This document shows positions 1-8,697 of a stretch of DNA of 33,079 nt, piece after piece. The notes under the pieces are model-generated. The model was not told the origin of the DNA. It did not search any database and was given only the letters and a program-made list of their open reading frames with translations. The position numbers and the translations under genes are program-made. The DNA is from Candidatus Epulonipiscium sp. Its GTDB lineage: Bacteria; Bacillota_A; Clostridia; Lachnospirales; Cellulosilyticaceae. The number at the start of each line of letters is the position of its first letter. The first letter of the stretch is position 1. The stretch covers positions 1 to 33,079 of the forward strand of contig DUUM01000267.1 in assembly GCA_012841565.1 (NCBI GenBank), given 5' to 3'.

Positions 1-58
1 ACTATTGTGTGTATACTAATTATACAAGAGGTAGGGGTGGTAAACAACATGTCATTGA

Positions 59-111
59 GTGGTACATTAGGTGTCTTTTGATGGTACATAAGATGGCAGG
101 GGTGGTACATT
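59..111. repeat. IS21-type terminal repeats (remnant)
   Basis: The motif GTGGTACATT occurs at 59-68 and 102-111, with a variant (ATGGTACATA) at 81-90. IS21-family elements carry several such short direct repeats just inside their ends, so this is probably the leftover end of one. No istA or istB gene is attached here. The rest of 1-270 contains no gene that I can support. Confidence 0.5.
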
Positions 112-270
112 TGAGTGGCCGTAATCAACGCTTTCCATTGTGGCAGATAATATTCGAGAGCATAACATAAAAGATGTTTTTAATGGTAGAATAAGTATAG
201 GGGCTAGAATACTTTATGGGGTTCTAAGTCGGATATAAAGAGACTGATATGAGAGATTGGTGAGAAAGAT

Positions 271-1563
271 ATGAAAGCAAAAGATAAAAAAGCTAAAGCT
301 AAAAAAGAAAAAGTAGAATGGAAAAGATTAGATAATGCTTCCAAGATATTCCCAGCAACTTCAAACAATAAGGATACAAAAGTATATAGGATATCAGCAG
401 AATTATATAAGGATATAAATCCTGAAAATCTTCAAAGAGCGTTAGACTTAACACTTGAAAGTTTTCCAATGTATAAATCAATCCTTAGGCGAGTTTTTTT
501 TTGGTATTACTTTGAATTAAGCAATATTTATCCCAAAGTAGAAATAGAATCTAAAAATCCATGTTCTGAGATATATATAGAAGGAAAAAGAAATCTTCTA
601 TTTAGAGTATCTTATTATAAAATGAGGATAAATGTTGAAATATTTCATGCATTATCTGATGGCGTGGGAGCCATATGGTTTTTAGAAACCTTGGTATTTC
701 ATTATATGAAAATCAATTATAAAGAAGAATTAGGCGGTACCATACCTAGTTTTGAATATGGTGCTTCTATAAGTCAAAAGATGGACGATAGCTTTTGGAA
801 GAATTACACATCAAACATTCAAGGTACTAAGATGAAAAAAGAAAAACATAAGGCTGCTTATAGGATAAAAAGCAAGAGAATTGAAGAGAATAAGATGAAG
901 GTAATTGAGGGCGCTATGTCTGTAGGAGAAGTTTTAAATATATCTAAAGAATATAGCACCAGTATGACTGTGTTTTTAACGTCACTTCTGATGTATTCAA
1001 TTTATGTAGATATGCCAAAAAACAAGAGGAAAAAACCAATTGTTATTTCTGTTCCTATCAATCTGCGTGGATATTACAATTCATCAACTGCCAGGAATTT
1101 TTTTACGACTATGAATATAAGTTATGATTTTCAAAATAATAGTTCGGAATTTAAAGATATAGTAGCATATGTGGATAAAGAATTTAAAAAGGGATTAGAA
1201 GAGGGAAATATACATCTAAAGCTTGCTAGATTTGTGAAGTTTGAAAAAAATCCTATAACTAGGATTATACCACTCACAATAAAGGATTTTTTTATGAATA
1301 TGGCCAACAAATTGACTGATAATAATATAAGTTCTTCAATATCTAATATAGGAAGAATCAAAACAGCTAAGGAATTTGAAAGCTATATAAAACAATTTAG
1401 CCTATGCATAAGTGCACGAACTCCCAAGATTACATTTTGTTCATATAATGATAGACTGGTCATTACTTTTACATCTCCCTATATAGAGACTGATATACAA
1501 AGAGTGTTTTTTCAATTTCTTTCGAACAGAGATATAAAAATAGAAATCACATCAAATATATGA
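271..1563 (+). CDS. condensation / alcohol O-acetyltransferase-like protein
   Basis: This 430-residue protein looks like a member of the CoA-dependent acyltransferase fold (condensation domains, alcohol acetyltransferases, Pap-type enzymes). The signature HxxxDG is visible as His126-Ala-Leu-Ser-Asp130-Gly; the histidine of this motif is the general base in the family. The first 15 residues are almost all Lys, Ala and Glu, a basic tail before the domain. The start follows a weak GAGAAAG site. No PKS/NRPS or carrier-protein gene lies beside it, so the substrate is unknown. In clostridia such stand-alone genes are usually annotated as alcohol acetyltransferase. The gene is monocistronic here: the next feature is the folate promoter about 50 bases downstream. 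The fold is fairly sure; the specific activity is not. Confidence 0.7.
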   Translation: MKAKDKKAKAKKEKVEWKRLDNASKIFPATSNNKDTKVYRISAELYKDINPENLQRALDLTLESFPMYKSILRRVFFWYYFELSNIYPKVEIESKNPCSEIYIEGKRNLLFRVSYYKMRINVEIFHALSDGVGAIWFLETLVFHYMKINYKEELGGTIPSFEYGASISQKMDDSFWKNYTSNIQGTKMKKEKHKAAYRIKSKRIEENKMKVIEGAMSVGEVLNISKEYSTSMTVFLTSLLMYSIYVDMPKNKRKKPIVISVPINLRGYYNSSTARNFFTTMNISYDFQNNSSEFKDIVAYVDKEFKKGLEEGNIHLKLARFVKFEKNPITRIIPLTIKDFFMNMANKLTDNNISSSISNIGRIKTAKEFESYIKQFSLCISARTPKITFCSYNDRLVITFTSPYIETDIQRVFFQFLSNRDIKIEITSNI

Positions 1564-1611
1564 ACACATAGGTAAACATGTTGAAAAATTAAATATAAAA
1601 AAGAGAACAGA

Positions 1612-1639
1612 TTGATAATGTGTGTGTGTATGTTATAAT
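1612..1639 (+). promoter_or_regulatory. sigma-A type promoter of the folate operon
   Basis: TTGATA (1612-1617) and TATAAT (1634-1639) are separated by 16 bases. They lie immediately upstream of the riboswitch, so transcription would begin about ten bases before the aptamer. Confidence 0.75.
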
Positions 1640-1647
1640 GTAACAAA

Positions 1648-1742
1648 ACAGAGTAGAGATAAATGCGTAAAGTGTCCTTTGAACGGGGAGTTGTCAAGGG
1701 GACGAAAGGCTTGCCTACGGTATTTATTTCGCATCCCGCTGA
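1648..1742 (+). promoter_or_regulatory. tetrahydrofolate (THF) riboswitch aptamer
   Basis: The sequence has the conserved pieces of the THF (folT-type) riboswitch in order: GAGTAGA (1651-1657), GCGTAAAGTGTCC (1665-1677), AACGGGGAGTTG, GGGGACGAAAGGC (1698-1710), CTACGG and TCGCATCCCGCTGA (1729-1742). In known members these form a long bent hairpin that binds reduced folates. It lies between a promoter and an intrinsic terminator, and the first gene downstream is folE. This fits feedback repression of folate synthesis by THF through premature termination. The identification rests on remembered consensus; a covariance-model search would confirm it. Confidence 0.9.
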
Positions 1743-1763
1743 TACAATAATATTAACTTTGTT

Positions 1764-1794
1764 AAAGGGTAGTGTGTTTGCTTACCCTTTTTTT
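1764..1794 (+). terminator. riboswitch-controlled intrinsic terminator
   Basis: AAAGGGTA (1764-1771) pairs with TACCCTTT (1783-1790), followed by a T run. It begins about 22 bases after the aptamer, the right place for the expression platform. A competing small hairpin, TTAAC/GTTAA, overlaps its 5' side and could be part of the antiterminator. Confidence 0.8.
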
Positions 1795-1914
1795 GTTTGT
1801 ACTAGAAAGTTAAGGTAGATACCACCGATCTATTAAACTATAGGATTAAACATCAGTCGAGGATGCTGCTCTTGTAATAGTTTTATCTAAAATATAATTG
1901 TGAAGGAGATCAGT

Positions 1915-2472
1915 ATGATTGATATTGAAAAAGCAGAAAACGCCATTCGAATGCTTCTCGAAGCGATTGGGGAAAATCCTAACCGAGAAGGCTTATTAGA
2001 TACACCTAAACGAGTTGCAAAAATGTACAGTGAAACTTTAGCAGGTTATGAGGAAGATGCTTCTGTTCACCTGTCTAAAATTTTTACGTGTGAAGATTCT
2101 GAATTAGTTTTAGAAAAAGACATTATATTTCATTCCCTTTGCGAGCATCATATGCTACCTTTTTTTGGGAAAGTACATATTGCCTATATTCCAAATGATC
2201 AAGTTGTTGGTCTTAGTAAGCTTGCTCGTGTAGTAGACGTTTATGCTAGAAGATTGCAAATTCAAGAACAGCTTTGCAAACAAATTGCAAGTTCGGTTTT
2301 TGAGTGTCTGAATCCAAAAGGGGTTATGGTAATAGTGGAGGCTGAACATACTTGTATGACCATGAGAGGCATTAAAAAATACGGAAGTAAAACGGTTACG
2401 ATTTCTACTTATGGAACTTTCAGAGACGATATATTAAGACAAAAATATATTTTAGAAATGTTAAAGGTGTAA
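1915..2472 (+). CDS. folE: GTP cyclohydrolase I
   Basis: FolE converts GTP to 7,8-dihydroneopterin triphosphate, the first committed step of folate synthesis. The protein is 185 residues, the usual length. The zinc ligands of the family are visible as Cys76 and His79 in LCEHHMLPF and Cys147 in [10 protein letters not shown] place the start at ATG 1915 rather than the in-frame GTG at 1900, because AAGGAG at 1903-1908 sits six bases before that ATG. It is the first gene behind the THF riboswitch and overlaps the next gene by one base. GTP cyclohydrolase I rather than the Zn-independent FolE2, because the Cys/His set is complete. Confidence 0.96.
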   Translation: MIDIEKAENAIRMLLEAIGENPNREGLLDTPKRVAKMYSETLAGYEEDASVHLSKIFTCEDSELVLEKDIIFHSLCEHHMLPFFGKVHIAYIPNDQVVGLSKLARVVDVYARRLQIQEQLCKQIASSVFECLNPKGVMVIVEAEHTCMTMRGIKKYGSKTVTISTYGTFRDDILRQKYILEMLKV

Positions 2473-2954
2473 TGATGGAACGAATTAACCTGATTTTACG
2501 TAATCCAAAGTACATTTCATCTTTACAAGAAATTGCTGAGTGTGAAAAGGAACGTGTGTTTTGCAAGCATGATACAAATCATTTCTTTAGTGTAGCGAGA
2601 ATTATGTATATCCATTCATTGGAACAAAATCTAAAATTAGAAAAAGCTATTATTTATGCGACGGCTCTTTTGCACGATATTGGCAGACATATGGAATATA
2701 CAAATGACATCCCTCATGCAATAGCCAGTGCTTCTTTGGCAAAGGAAATTTTGTTAGCAGTTGGTGGTTTTTCACAAGAAGAGCAGTCCAGAATTGCTGT
2801 TGCTATTTCCAAGCATAATGCTTGTCATGCACAAGACCCATTAACCTCTTCACTTCAATGGGCAGATCATGAAAGTCGAGTGTGTATTTATTGTACGGTA
2901 AAATCTCAATGCAAATGGTCAGAAGAAGAAAAAAATAGGGAGGTACGGTTGTGA
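2472..2954 (+). CDS. HD-domain hydrolase of the folate operon
   Basis: This 160-residue protein has an HD-type metal phosphohydrolase core: His33-Asp-Thr-Asn-His37, then LLHDIGRH with His68-Asp69, and later ISKHN. Its start overlaps the folE stop by one base and its end overlaps folP by four, so it is almost certainly co-translated with folate enzymes. The operon otherwise lacks a gene for removing phosphates from dihydroneopterin triphosphate, the step between FolE and FolB. An HD enzyme could do that; this is inference from position. The C-terminus contains CIYCTVKSQC, a cysteine cluster of unknown use. Confidence 0.85.
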   Translation: MMERINLILRNPKYISSLQEIAECEKERVFCKHDTNHFFSVARIMYIHSLEQNLKLEKAIIYATALLHDIGRHMEYTNDIPHAIASASLAKEILLAVGGFSQEEQSRIAVAISKHNACHAQDPLTSSLQWADHESRVCIYCTVKSQCKWSEEEKNREVRL

Positions 2955-3772
2955 TTATTGGAAAAAAGCAGTTCGATGTACAAAACAACTTCTATATTAT
3001 GGGCATTCTTAATATTACGCCTGACTCTTTCTCTGATGGAGGAAAATTTTATAATATTGATAAAGCTCTATTCCATGCGGAAAAAATGATTCAATCAGGG
3101 GCAGACATTATCGACGTTGGTGGAGAATCTACTCGTCCTAATCATATGAAAATTTCTATTGAAGAAGAGATTGAACGTGTTATGCCTGTTATAACAGCTA
3201 TAAAGTCAAAATTTGATATTCCCATAGCACTTGATAGTTATAAGCACGAGGTTGTTTCAGCGTGTATTACTCAGATAGACCTGATTAATGATATTTGGGG
3301 ACTGAGATATGACAATGGAGAAATGGCACAACTAGTGGCTAAGAGTGGTTTAGCTTGTTGCCTTATGCACAACCGCAAGAAACGTGATTATACTAATTTC
3401 TTTGAGGATTTTATGTCTGATGTGCATAAGTCAATTTCGATTGCCTTAGAAGCTGGCGTGTCAAAAGATAAGATTATACTGGATGGCGGAGTGGGGTTTC
3501 AAAAAAGTACAGAGGAAAATCTTATTGTACTTAATCGTACGAAGGAACTTTGTTCACTGGGATATCCCACAATGATTGCAACTTCAAGGAAATCTTTTAT
3601 TGGTGATATTTTAGATAAAGATGTAGATAACCGTCTTTTAGGAACGCTTGCCACAACAGTTTGGGGAATTATGCAAGGGGCTTACTTTGTTCGTGTTCAT
3701 GATGTTGATGAAAATCATGACATCATAAAGGTGATCAGATCTATAAAGGAGGAACAAATATGGACAAAATAA
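2951..3772 (+). CDS. folP: dihydropteroate synthase
   Basis: FolP condenses 6-hydroxymethyl-dihydropterin pyrophosphate with p-aminobenzoate, and is the sulfonamide target. Family motifs are present in order: MGILNITPDSFSDGG near residue 17, DIIDVGGESTRPN near 53, LINDIWG, a DGGVGF pterin/phosphate loop, and RVHDVDE near the C-terminus. The 273-residue length is normal. The start is GTG 2951, overlapping the HD gene stop as GTGA, with GGGAGG about six bases upstream. The 3' end overlaps the next gene by 13 bases. Confidence 0.96.
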   Translation: MIIGKKQFDVQNNFYIMGILNITPDSFSDGGKFYNIDKALFHAEKMIQSGADIIDVGGESTRPNHMKISIEEEIERVMPVITAIKSKFDIPIALDSYKHEVVSACITQIDLINDIWGLRYDNGEMAQLVAKSGLACCLMHNRKKRDYTNFFEDFMSDVHKSISIALEAGVSKDKIILDGGVGFQKSTEENLIVLNRTKELCSLGYPTMIATSRKSFIGDILDKDVDNRLLGTLATTVWGIMQGAYFVRVHDVDENHDIIKVIRSIKEEQIWTK

Positions 3773-4575
3773 AAATATCGGGGATTGTGGTTTATGCACA
3801 TCATGGCGTATTTCAAAGCGAAAAGGAACTAGGGCAAACCTTCTTCGTAGATTGTGAATTTAAAATGGACACGTCATCTTGCAATGATGAACTTGAAAAA
3901 ACGGTTAACTATGGCGAAGTAAGCTGTACAATAGTTTCCTTCTGTCAGGAAAGTCGTTTTGATTTATTGGAAACATTGGCAAATAAATTATCAATCCATC
4001 TATTGCTAAATTATCCTCTTATGGAAGAAGTTTGTCTTACAATACATAAACCTCATGCACCAATTTCAACACCTTTTACTGATGTAACGCTCACGGTCAC
4101 TCGCGGATATTACACTTGTTATTTAGGTGTTGGATCTAATTTAGGAGATAGAGAAAGTAATCTGTTACTTGTAGAGGATGAAATAGAAAAAGATAAAAAT
4201 ATAATATTATTAAATAAATCATCCTATATTGAAACAAAGCCGTACGGAATATTGGATCAACCTAATTTTATGAATGGCGTCTTAAAAATTCGCACAGTTT
4301 ATACTCCTAAGGAGTTGCTCTATTTCTGTAAAAATACTGAGAAGAAAGCTGGACGCACTAAAACCCGCCATTGGGGTGAACGAACTTTAGATGTAGATAT
4401 TCTTTTTTATGGGGATATAATTTACTGGGAAGATGATTTAAAAATTCCACATCCGGAAATATCTAAACGGGAATTTGTGTTAAAACCCTTAGTGGAAATT
4501 GAGCCTTATTTAATACATCCCATTGAGAATATGAATATTCAATCGATTTTCCAACGACTAAAAAAGGAGATATAA
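3760..4575 (+). CDS. folKB: bifunctional dihydroneopterin aldolase / HPPK (FolB-FolK fusion)
   Basis: The protein has two domains. Residues 1 to about 117 are a FolB aldolase (KISGIVVYAHHGVFQSEKE, LTIHKPHAPI), which cleaves dihydroneopterin to 6-hydroxymethyl-dihydropterin. Residues about 118-271 are FolK (YLGVGSNLGDRESNL, then RHWGERTLDVDILFY), which pyrophosphorylates that product. The fusion joins consecutive steps and feeds FolP. Such fusions are known in Firmicutes. The start ATG lies inside the folP 3' end behind AAAGGAGG. The next gene begins three bases after the stop. Confidence 0.94.
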   Translation: MDKIKISGIVVYAHHGVFQSEKELGQTFFVDCEFKMDTSSCNDELEKTVNYGEVSCTIVSFCQESRFDLLETLANKLSIHLLLNYPLMEEVCLTIHKPHAPISTPFTDVTLTVTRGYYTCYLGVGSNLGDRESNLLLVEDEIEKDKNIILLNKSSYIETKPYGILDQPNFMNGVLKIRTVYTPKELLYFCKNTEKKAGRTKTRHWGERTLDVDILFYGDIIYWEDDLKIPHPEISKREFVLKPLVEIEPYLIHPIENMNIQSIFQRLKKEI

Positions 4576-4578
4576 TCT

Positions 4579-5859
4579 ATGACTTATAATGAAGCCCATG
4601 AACAACTTCTTTGTCTGGAGAAATTCGGCATAAATTTAGGTCTTAAACGTATCAAGGCACTGCTTGCAAAACTGAATAACCCTCAAAATGATGTGAAATT
4701 TATACATATAGCGGGTACCAATGGAAAAGGTTCTACCTCCACGATGCTTGCGAATGTTCTTTCCCGTAGCGGATATAAAACAGGTTTATTTACGAGTCCA
4801 GAGGTTCTTTGTTTTCGCGAGTATTTGCAAATCAATGGTGAAATGATATCTGAAGAAGAGTTTGCTAGGTGTGCTAAAGAAGTGTATCAGTGTGTTGATT
4901 TCAAAAATGAAGAGGAATGCCCGACTTTTTTTGAAGTGAAAACAGCTATTGCTTTTGTATTGTTTAAATTTAAAAAATGTGATATCGTGTGCCTGGAAGT
5001 CGGACTGGGTGGGGAATACGATTCCACCAATATAATCCCTCCTCCTTTGATGCAAATTATAACTTCAATTAGTTTGGATCATACAGATATACTAGGTTCA
5101 AATATAGAATCAATCGCACGTACCAAAGCAGGTATTATTAAAGGAGGCGTTACAGTTTCATATGCCTTGCAACAGGAAAGCGTATTTGAAATTTTGAAGG
5201 AACGTTGCCTAGAAGTAGGCAGTACATTACTAATACCGGATCTAAAAGAACTTTCAGCATCAAATTTAAATTGGCAAGCAGATACCTTTTGTTATGGTGG
5301 TATATTATATAAGAAATCTTTATATGGCACTTTTCAAATTTACAATGCTCTTACTGTTATTACTGCTGCAGAGGCATTACAAACATTGGGGTACCATATA
5401 ACCAGTAATGATATTCTGTATGCACTTGAGAATTCATTTATACCTGCACGTATGGAAATCCTTTCGAAGGCACCATTGGTTATTTTAGATGGTTCTCATA
5501 ACCCCAATGCTATTAAAGCATTAGAAAAGTCCTTATCCCAAATGAAAAATACTAATATCACTATTATAATGGGAGTTTTGAAAGATAAGGATTATAACCT
5601 TATGTTAAAAAATATCAGTAGATTTGCTACTCGTTTTATTGCGGTTACACCTAATAATCCAAGGGCATTAAATTCAAAAGATTTAGCGCACATGGCTAAA
5701 TCTTTTTGCTTAGATGTTTCTTATTTTACAGATAATCGTATTGCAATCAAAAATGTTATATCAAATCTTTGTCATACAGACACACTAGTAGTATGTGGTT
5801 CGCTTTATCTTGCATCCGAAGTGCGAACTATTTTAATAGAAGAAATAGACAATATTTAA
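4579..5859 (+). CDS. folC: dihydrofolate synthase / folylpolyglutamate synthase
   Basis: FolC adds glutamate to dihydropteroate and then to folates, an ATP-dependent Mur-ligase-type reaction. The P-loop is IAGTNGKGSTSTM near residue 45. It is followed by LFTSPEVLCFREYLQINGE, a metal-binding loop (EVGLGGEYDSTN), SISLDHTDILG and the C-domain motif LDGSHNPNA near 305. Length (426) and order are normal. It is the last gene of the operon. No DHFR (folA) or p-aminobenzoate genes are in the window. Confidence 0.95.
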   Translation: MTYNEAHEQLLCLEKFGINLGLKRIKALLAKLNNPQNDVKFIHIAGTNGKGSTSTMLANVLSRSGYKTGLFTSPEVLCFREYLQINGEMISEEEFARCAKEVYQCVDFKNEEECPTFFEVKTAIAFVLFKFKKCDIVCLEVGLGGEYDSTNIIPPPLMQIITSISLDHTDILGSNIESIARTKAGIIKGGVTVSYALQQESVFEILKERCLEVGSTLLIPDLKELSASNLNWQADTFCYGGILYKKSLYGTFQIYNALTVITAAEALQTLGYHITSNDILYALENSFIPARMEILSKAPLVILDGSHNPNAIKALEKSLSQMKNTNITIIMGVLKDKDYNLMLKNISRFATRFIAVTPNNPRALNSKDLAHMAKSFCLDVSYFTDNRIAIKNVISNLCHTDTLVVCGSLYLASEVRTILIEEIDNI

Positions 5860-5886
5860 GCGAGTACAGCTACATGCTAGGGGTTT

Positions 5887-5985
5887 GGGGTCACTTTTAA
5901 GTTTTCCTATAAAACTCAAAGCCTGAGACCCTTTTGATAAATGTCATAAATTCCGATTTTAATTATTAAAAACAGGCAAATGGTT
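5887..5985 (+). repeat. nested-hairpin repeat, copy A (likely left end of an IS4/ISNCY-type element)
   Basis: An outer stem GGGTC (5888-5892)/GACCC (5927-5931) encloses an inner stem AGTTTT/AAAACT (5900-5916). A T run follows, so it may also terminate the folate operon. The next 55 bases (ATAAATGTCATAAATT, then a TTTTAATT/AAAACAG block) recur almost unchanged at 9510-9552. A transposase N-terminal fragment starts 36 bases downstream, so I read this as the element's upstream end. Confidence 0.6.
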
Positions 5986-6020
5986 AAGCTATTCTACATA
6001 AGACAAGAATAGAGGCGGCC

Positions 6021-6119
6021 ATGAGAAAAAGTTATTTACGCAAGTTATTGGAATATATGAAGAAAGTTTATAAGATAGAAGACATACTGAATAGATTAAG
6101 TGATAATAGAGTGTCCTGA
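6021..6119 (+). pseudogene. N-terminal fragment of an IS4/ISNCY-type transposase
   Basis: A 32-codon reading frame begins at ATG 6021 and ends at TGA after ...LNRLSDNRVS. The opening (LLEYMKKVYKIEDILNRLSD) resembles, from memory, the N-terminus of the transposase family whose C-terminal part is found at 10282-11174. In that family the protein continues for over 400 residues, so this is a stump. The IS3-family element inserted 37 bases downstream may have caused or followed the truncation. Confidence 0.55.
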
Positions 6120-6244
6120 TATAATTAAGTTGTAACTGAGCTGGTCAAGTTAATTTGTAACACTTTAGTTGAATTAATAATAAATCCTCTGTCAATCTAT
6201 GAATCTTTATGCTAAATTAAAAGGGGTTTTTAATAAAAGCTAAC

Positions 6245-7129
6245 TTATCCACACCTTTTCATAAAAGGTGTTTTACCATGATTAAATGAATGTGGCCTGA
6301 TGTGGTTGTACCAGCAATAAATCTCTTGATAAACCCCTTTGTTAAGGCTTTCGTCATCTCTAAAATGATGCTGTGAAATATACTCGTTTATTAATGTTCC
6401 ATAGAAACTTTCCATTGGGGCATTATCGTAAGGGCACCCTGCTTTACTCATGCTTTGGGTTATCTTTTCCTTAGCACAAAAATCAGTGAACTCTTTAGAA
6501 GTAAACTGTGACCCCTGGTCACTATGTAACATAAGACCATCATGTTTGGGGTTCTTTGTCAGGGCTATTTTAACGGTCTCTATTGCAAGGGCTGATGTGA
6601 TTTCTTTGCCATTTAGAGTTGCTACTATGCTTCTGTCGTATAAATCTAGGATACTACAATTATAGCGTGTAGCTCCACTTATTAGCTTGAGGTAGGTAAA
6701 ATCAGTACACCACTTCTGATTGGGTTTAGCGGCGATAAATTTTCTATCGAGTAGGGTATCGAACTTTTTATGACTTGTCCCTTTTACATATTTAGGTTTA
6801 CGCTTAGCAACAACAGATTTTAGCCCTAATTGCTTCATGTAACGGTGGACTGTGTACAAGCAGCAACCTAACCTATTATCTCTATCAAGCTCTTTGATCA
6901 TGCGGTATCCTGGTTTGCCTTGGTGCTTATGATAAATTTCTTGAATAATCATAAGACTTTTTTCCTTTTCTGCATGATAAGTAGCCTTTCTGTTTTTAAG
7001 AAAGTTATAGTATGCATTAGGGGATAAATGAAATTTTCTAAGTAGCCATCTTACACCAAATTCATCGTGGTTATTTTGAATGAATTGATAGACTTTTAGT
7101 CTATCTCCTTGGCGAAGAAGGCTGCCGCC
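6245..7129 (-). CDS. IS3-family transposase OrfB (DDE integrase), made by -1 frameshift
   Basis: OrfB is the catalytic rve-type integrase domain. The three acidic residues are visible in KWCTDFTYL, LHSDQGSQF and APMESFYG; the C-terminus keeps YNHIRPHSFN. The first in-frame ATG is at 6952, but the frame is open upstream through GDRLKVYQFIQNN and WLLRKFHLSPNAYY, an essential part of the protein. It runs back to an AAAAAAG run at 7129-7135. That site in the orfA frame is A-AAA-AAG, the classic -1 slippery heptamer, so the functional product is an OrfAB fusion. Confidence 0.9.
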   Translation of the reverse strand, partial: GGSLLRQGDRLKVYQFIQNNHDEFGVRWLLRKFHLSPNAYYNFLKNRKATYHAEKEKSLMIIQEIYHKHQGKPGYRMIKELDRDNRLGCCLYTVHRYMKQLGLKSVVAKRKPKYVKGTSHKKFDTLLDRKFIAAKPNQKWCTDFTYLKLISGATRYNCSILDLYDRSIVATLNGKEITSALAIETVKIALTKNPKHDGLMLHSDQGSQFTSKEFTDFCAKEKITQSMSKAGCPYDNAPMESFYGTLINEYISQHHFRDDESLNKGVYQEIYCWYNHIRPHSFNHGKTPFMKRCG

Positions 7130-7383
7130 TTTTTTAAGAATCGGTTCTCCTTTTCCATCTCTTCAAGCTCTTTGCGTAAACGGTGGATCTCTCCATAAGT
7201 GTCTTTTTCTTCAGCTTTTTGAGGTTCTGCTAAACATGCTTTTCGGTAGACCTTAAGCCGGTTGTTTATAGTTCCACTGCCTAGCTGATATTCTTTATTT
7301 AGACTACTGATTGTACGTGCTTCTTCGAGATGTAGTTGAACAATTCTATCTTTAAATGTTTGTTCATAATTTTTTCTTCCCAT
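7096..7383 (-). CDS. IS3-family transposase OrfA (HTH)
   Basis: This 95-residue protein has an N-terminal helix-turn-helix (MGRKNYEQTFKDRIVQLH, then TISSLNKEYQLGSGTINNR) and a C-terminal heptad/leucine-zipper region (LRKELEEMEKENRFLKKAAA), the standard OrfA layout. I use ATG 7383 because AAGGAG lies nine bases upstream on the minus strand; a longer start at 7428 would reach close to the terminal repeat. It overlaps orfB and contains the slippery AAAAAAG. Confidence 0.88.
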   Translation of the reverse strand: MGRKNYEQTFKDRIVQLHLEEARTISSLNKEYQLGSGTINNRLKVYRKACLAEPQKAEEKDTYGEIHRLRKELEEMEKENRFLKKAAAFFAKEID

Positions 7384-7446
7384 AACAATCCGCTCCTTAG
7401 TATTTGTGTTATATATATTACAATACATTTCTACTAAGGTGTTACA

Positions 7447-8697
7447 ACTTTATATTACCACATCATAGCTTTAGTTTTAGATAGTTCCGGAAGCATGAGT
7501 GGAACGCCTATAGCTAATGCAAAACATGCTGCACGTAGTTTTGTAAATGCAATGTATTCAAAAGATAGAATTGGAATCATTACATTTAATTCATCTGCCC
7601 AAACTATTGCTGATATGACTTATGCAAAAAATGATACTAAAAAGGAAGAATTAAAGCAGTTAATAAATACAAAGATCACTGCAAGTGGAGGGACTGCTAC
7701 AAATACAGGATTGAATAAAGCGCTTGAGATGTTACAAGATAATAGTACTTTAAATAAAAAAATAATTGTACTATTATGTGATGGTGATGTTCAAGATCCC
7801 AGTGAAGTTATTAAAAAGGCTAAAGAGAATAACATAAAGATTTACACAGTTAATTTCGGCTCAAGTGGAACTGATAAATTGAGTGAAATGGCAAAAGATA
7901 CTGGTGGGAAATGTTATAACGCTAAAACAGCAGAACAGCTTCTTAAAGCATTTTATGATATTGAACAAGAAACATATGCTGAAATAGATATGACTGATAC
8001 TGATGGGGATGGCTTACCAGATGTATTTGAAGTGATTGGAATGCAACTAACAAATGGTAAAATGGTTACGTCAGACCCTACTAAGAAGGATACTGATTAT
8101 GATGGGCTTACAGATTATGAGGAAATGGGTCGGTATATTATAGATAAAAAAGTGTATTTAGGAGACGGTAAATATGCTTATAAGATACATTTTAATGGCA
8201 AAAGTGACCCTAGGAAAAAGGATACTGATGGAGATGGTTACAATGACCCAGATGACTCAAGACCATTAATTAGTGATGTTAAATATTGTAATCTTACAAG
8301 CACTGATTACTTTACGGTGTTAGACTCACCTGATGTGAAAAAAAATTATGGAGGTAGCCAAGGTTGGTTTAAAACTAGCAATAAACTGAGGGCAGATTAT
8401 CTTATTTCCGAAGTTGGGTGTGGGGTAATAGGATTATCTGATTTGTTTATTTATCTAAACAATAAGGATCCTAATCTATACAAGGACTTAATGTTAGAAA
8501 ATAAAGTTAACAGTGGTAAAATTGAGTATGAAGATTACCGTAGCTTTGTACGCTGGATAAACCATAGTTATACTAATGTAATGAGGGGAGTTGGTGTACT
8601 GGGGCCTAAGATGGCAAGTTCAGCAAACAATTATTTTAGATATACAAATAAAAATATTAATAAGAATGCAAGTAAAGAAAATAAAATTATGTTATAA
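7447..8697 (+). pseudogene. VWA / calcium-repeat / papain-like peptidase gene, copy 1 (truncated at both ends)
   Basis: The frame is open from the IS3 end and starts inside the VWA domain: HIIALVLDSSGSMSGTP contains the complete MIDAS DxSxS motif before the first ATG (7495). After the VWA domain (to about residue 165 from that ATG) come thrombospondin-3-like calcium repeats (DTDGDGLPD, DTDYDGLTD, DTDGDGYND). Then comes a C-terminal region with CGVIGLSDLF, which looks like the Cys of a C39/papain-like peptidase. Near the 3' end about 258 bases are missing relative to copy 2, between short GCAA repeats, removing the catalytic-His region, and a TAA follows at once. The signal peptide is also lost. 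It was probably a secreted or cell-wall protein; now dead. Confidence 0.8.

Larger units (their letters stand above)
6156..7446 (-). mobile_element. IS3-family insertion sequence, apparently intact
   Basis: The element is about 1.29 kb. The left end TGTAACACTTTAGTTGAA (6156-6173) and the right end, read on the minus strand, TGTAACACCTTAGTAGAA differ at two positions. It carries orfA and orfB on the minus strand. I cannot see a clean target duplication: the flanks are AATT and ACTT. The right end abuts the truncated VWA gene at 7447, so the insertion or a later deletion removed that gene's 5' end. Confidence 0.85.

Noticed and set aside
6450..6665. 71-residue plus-strand frame inside the IS3 element
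   Set aside because: It is opposite the conserved DDE domain of orfB and has no ribosome site.
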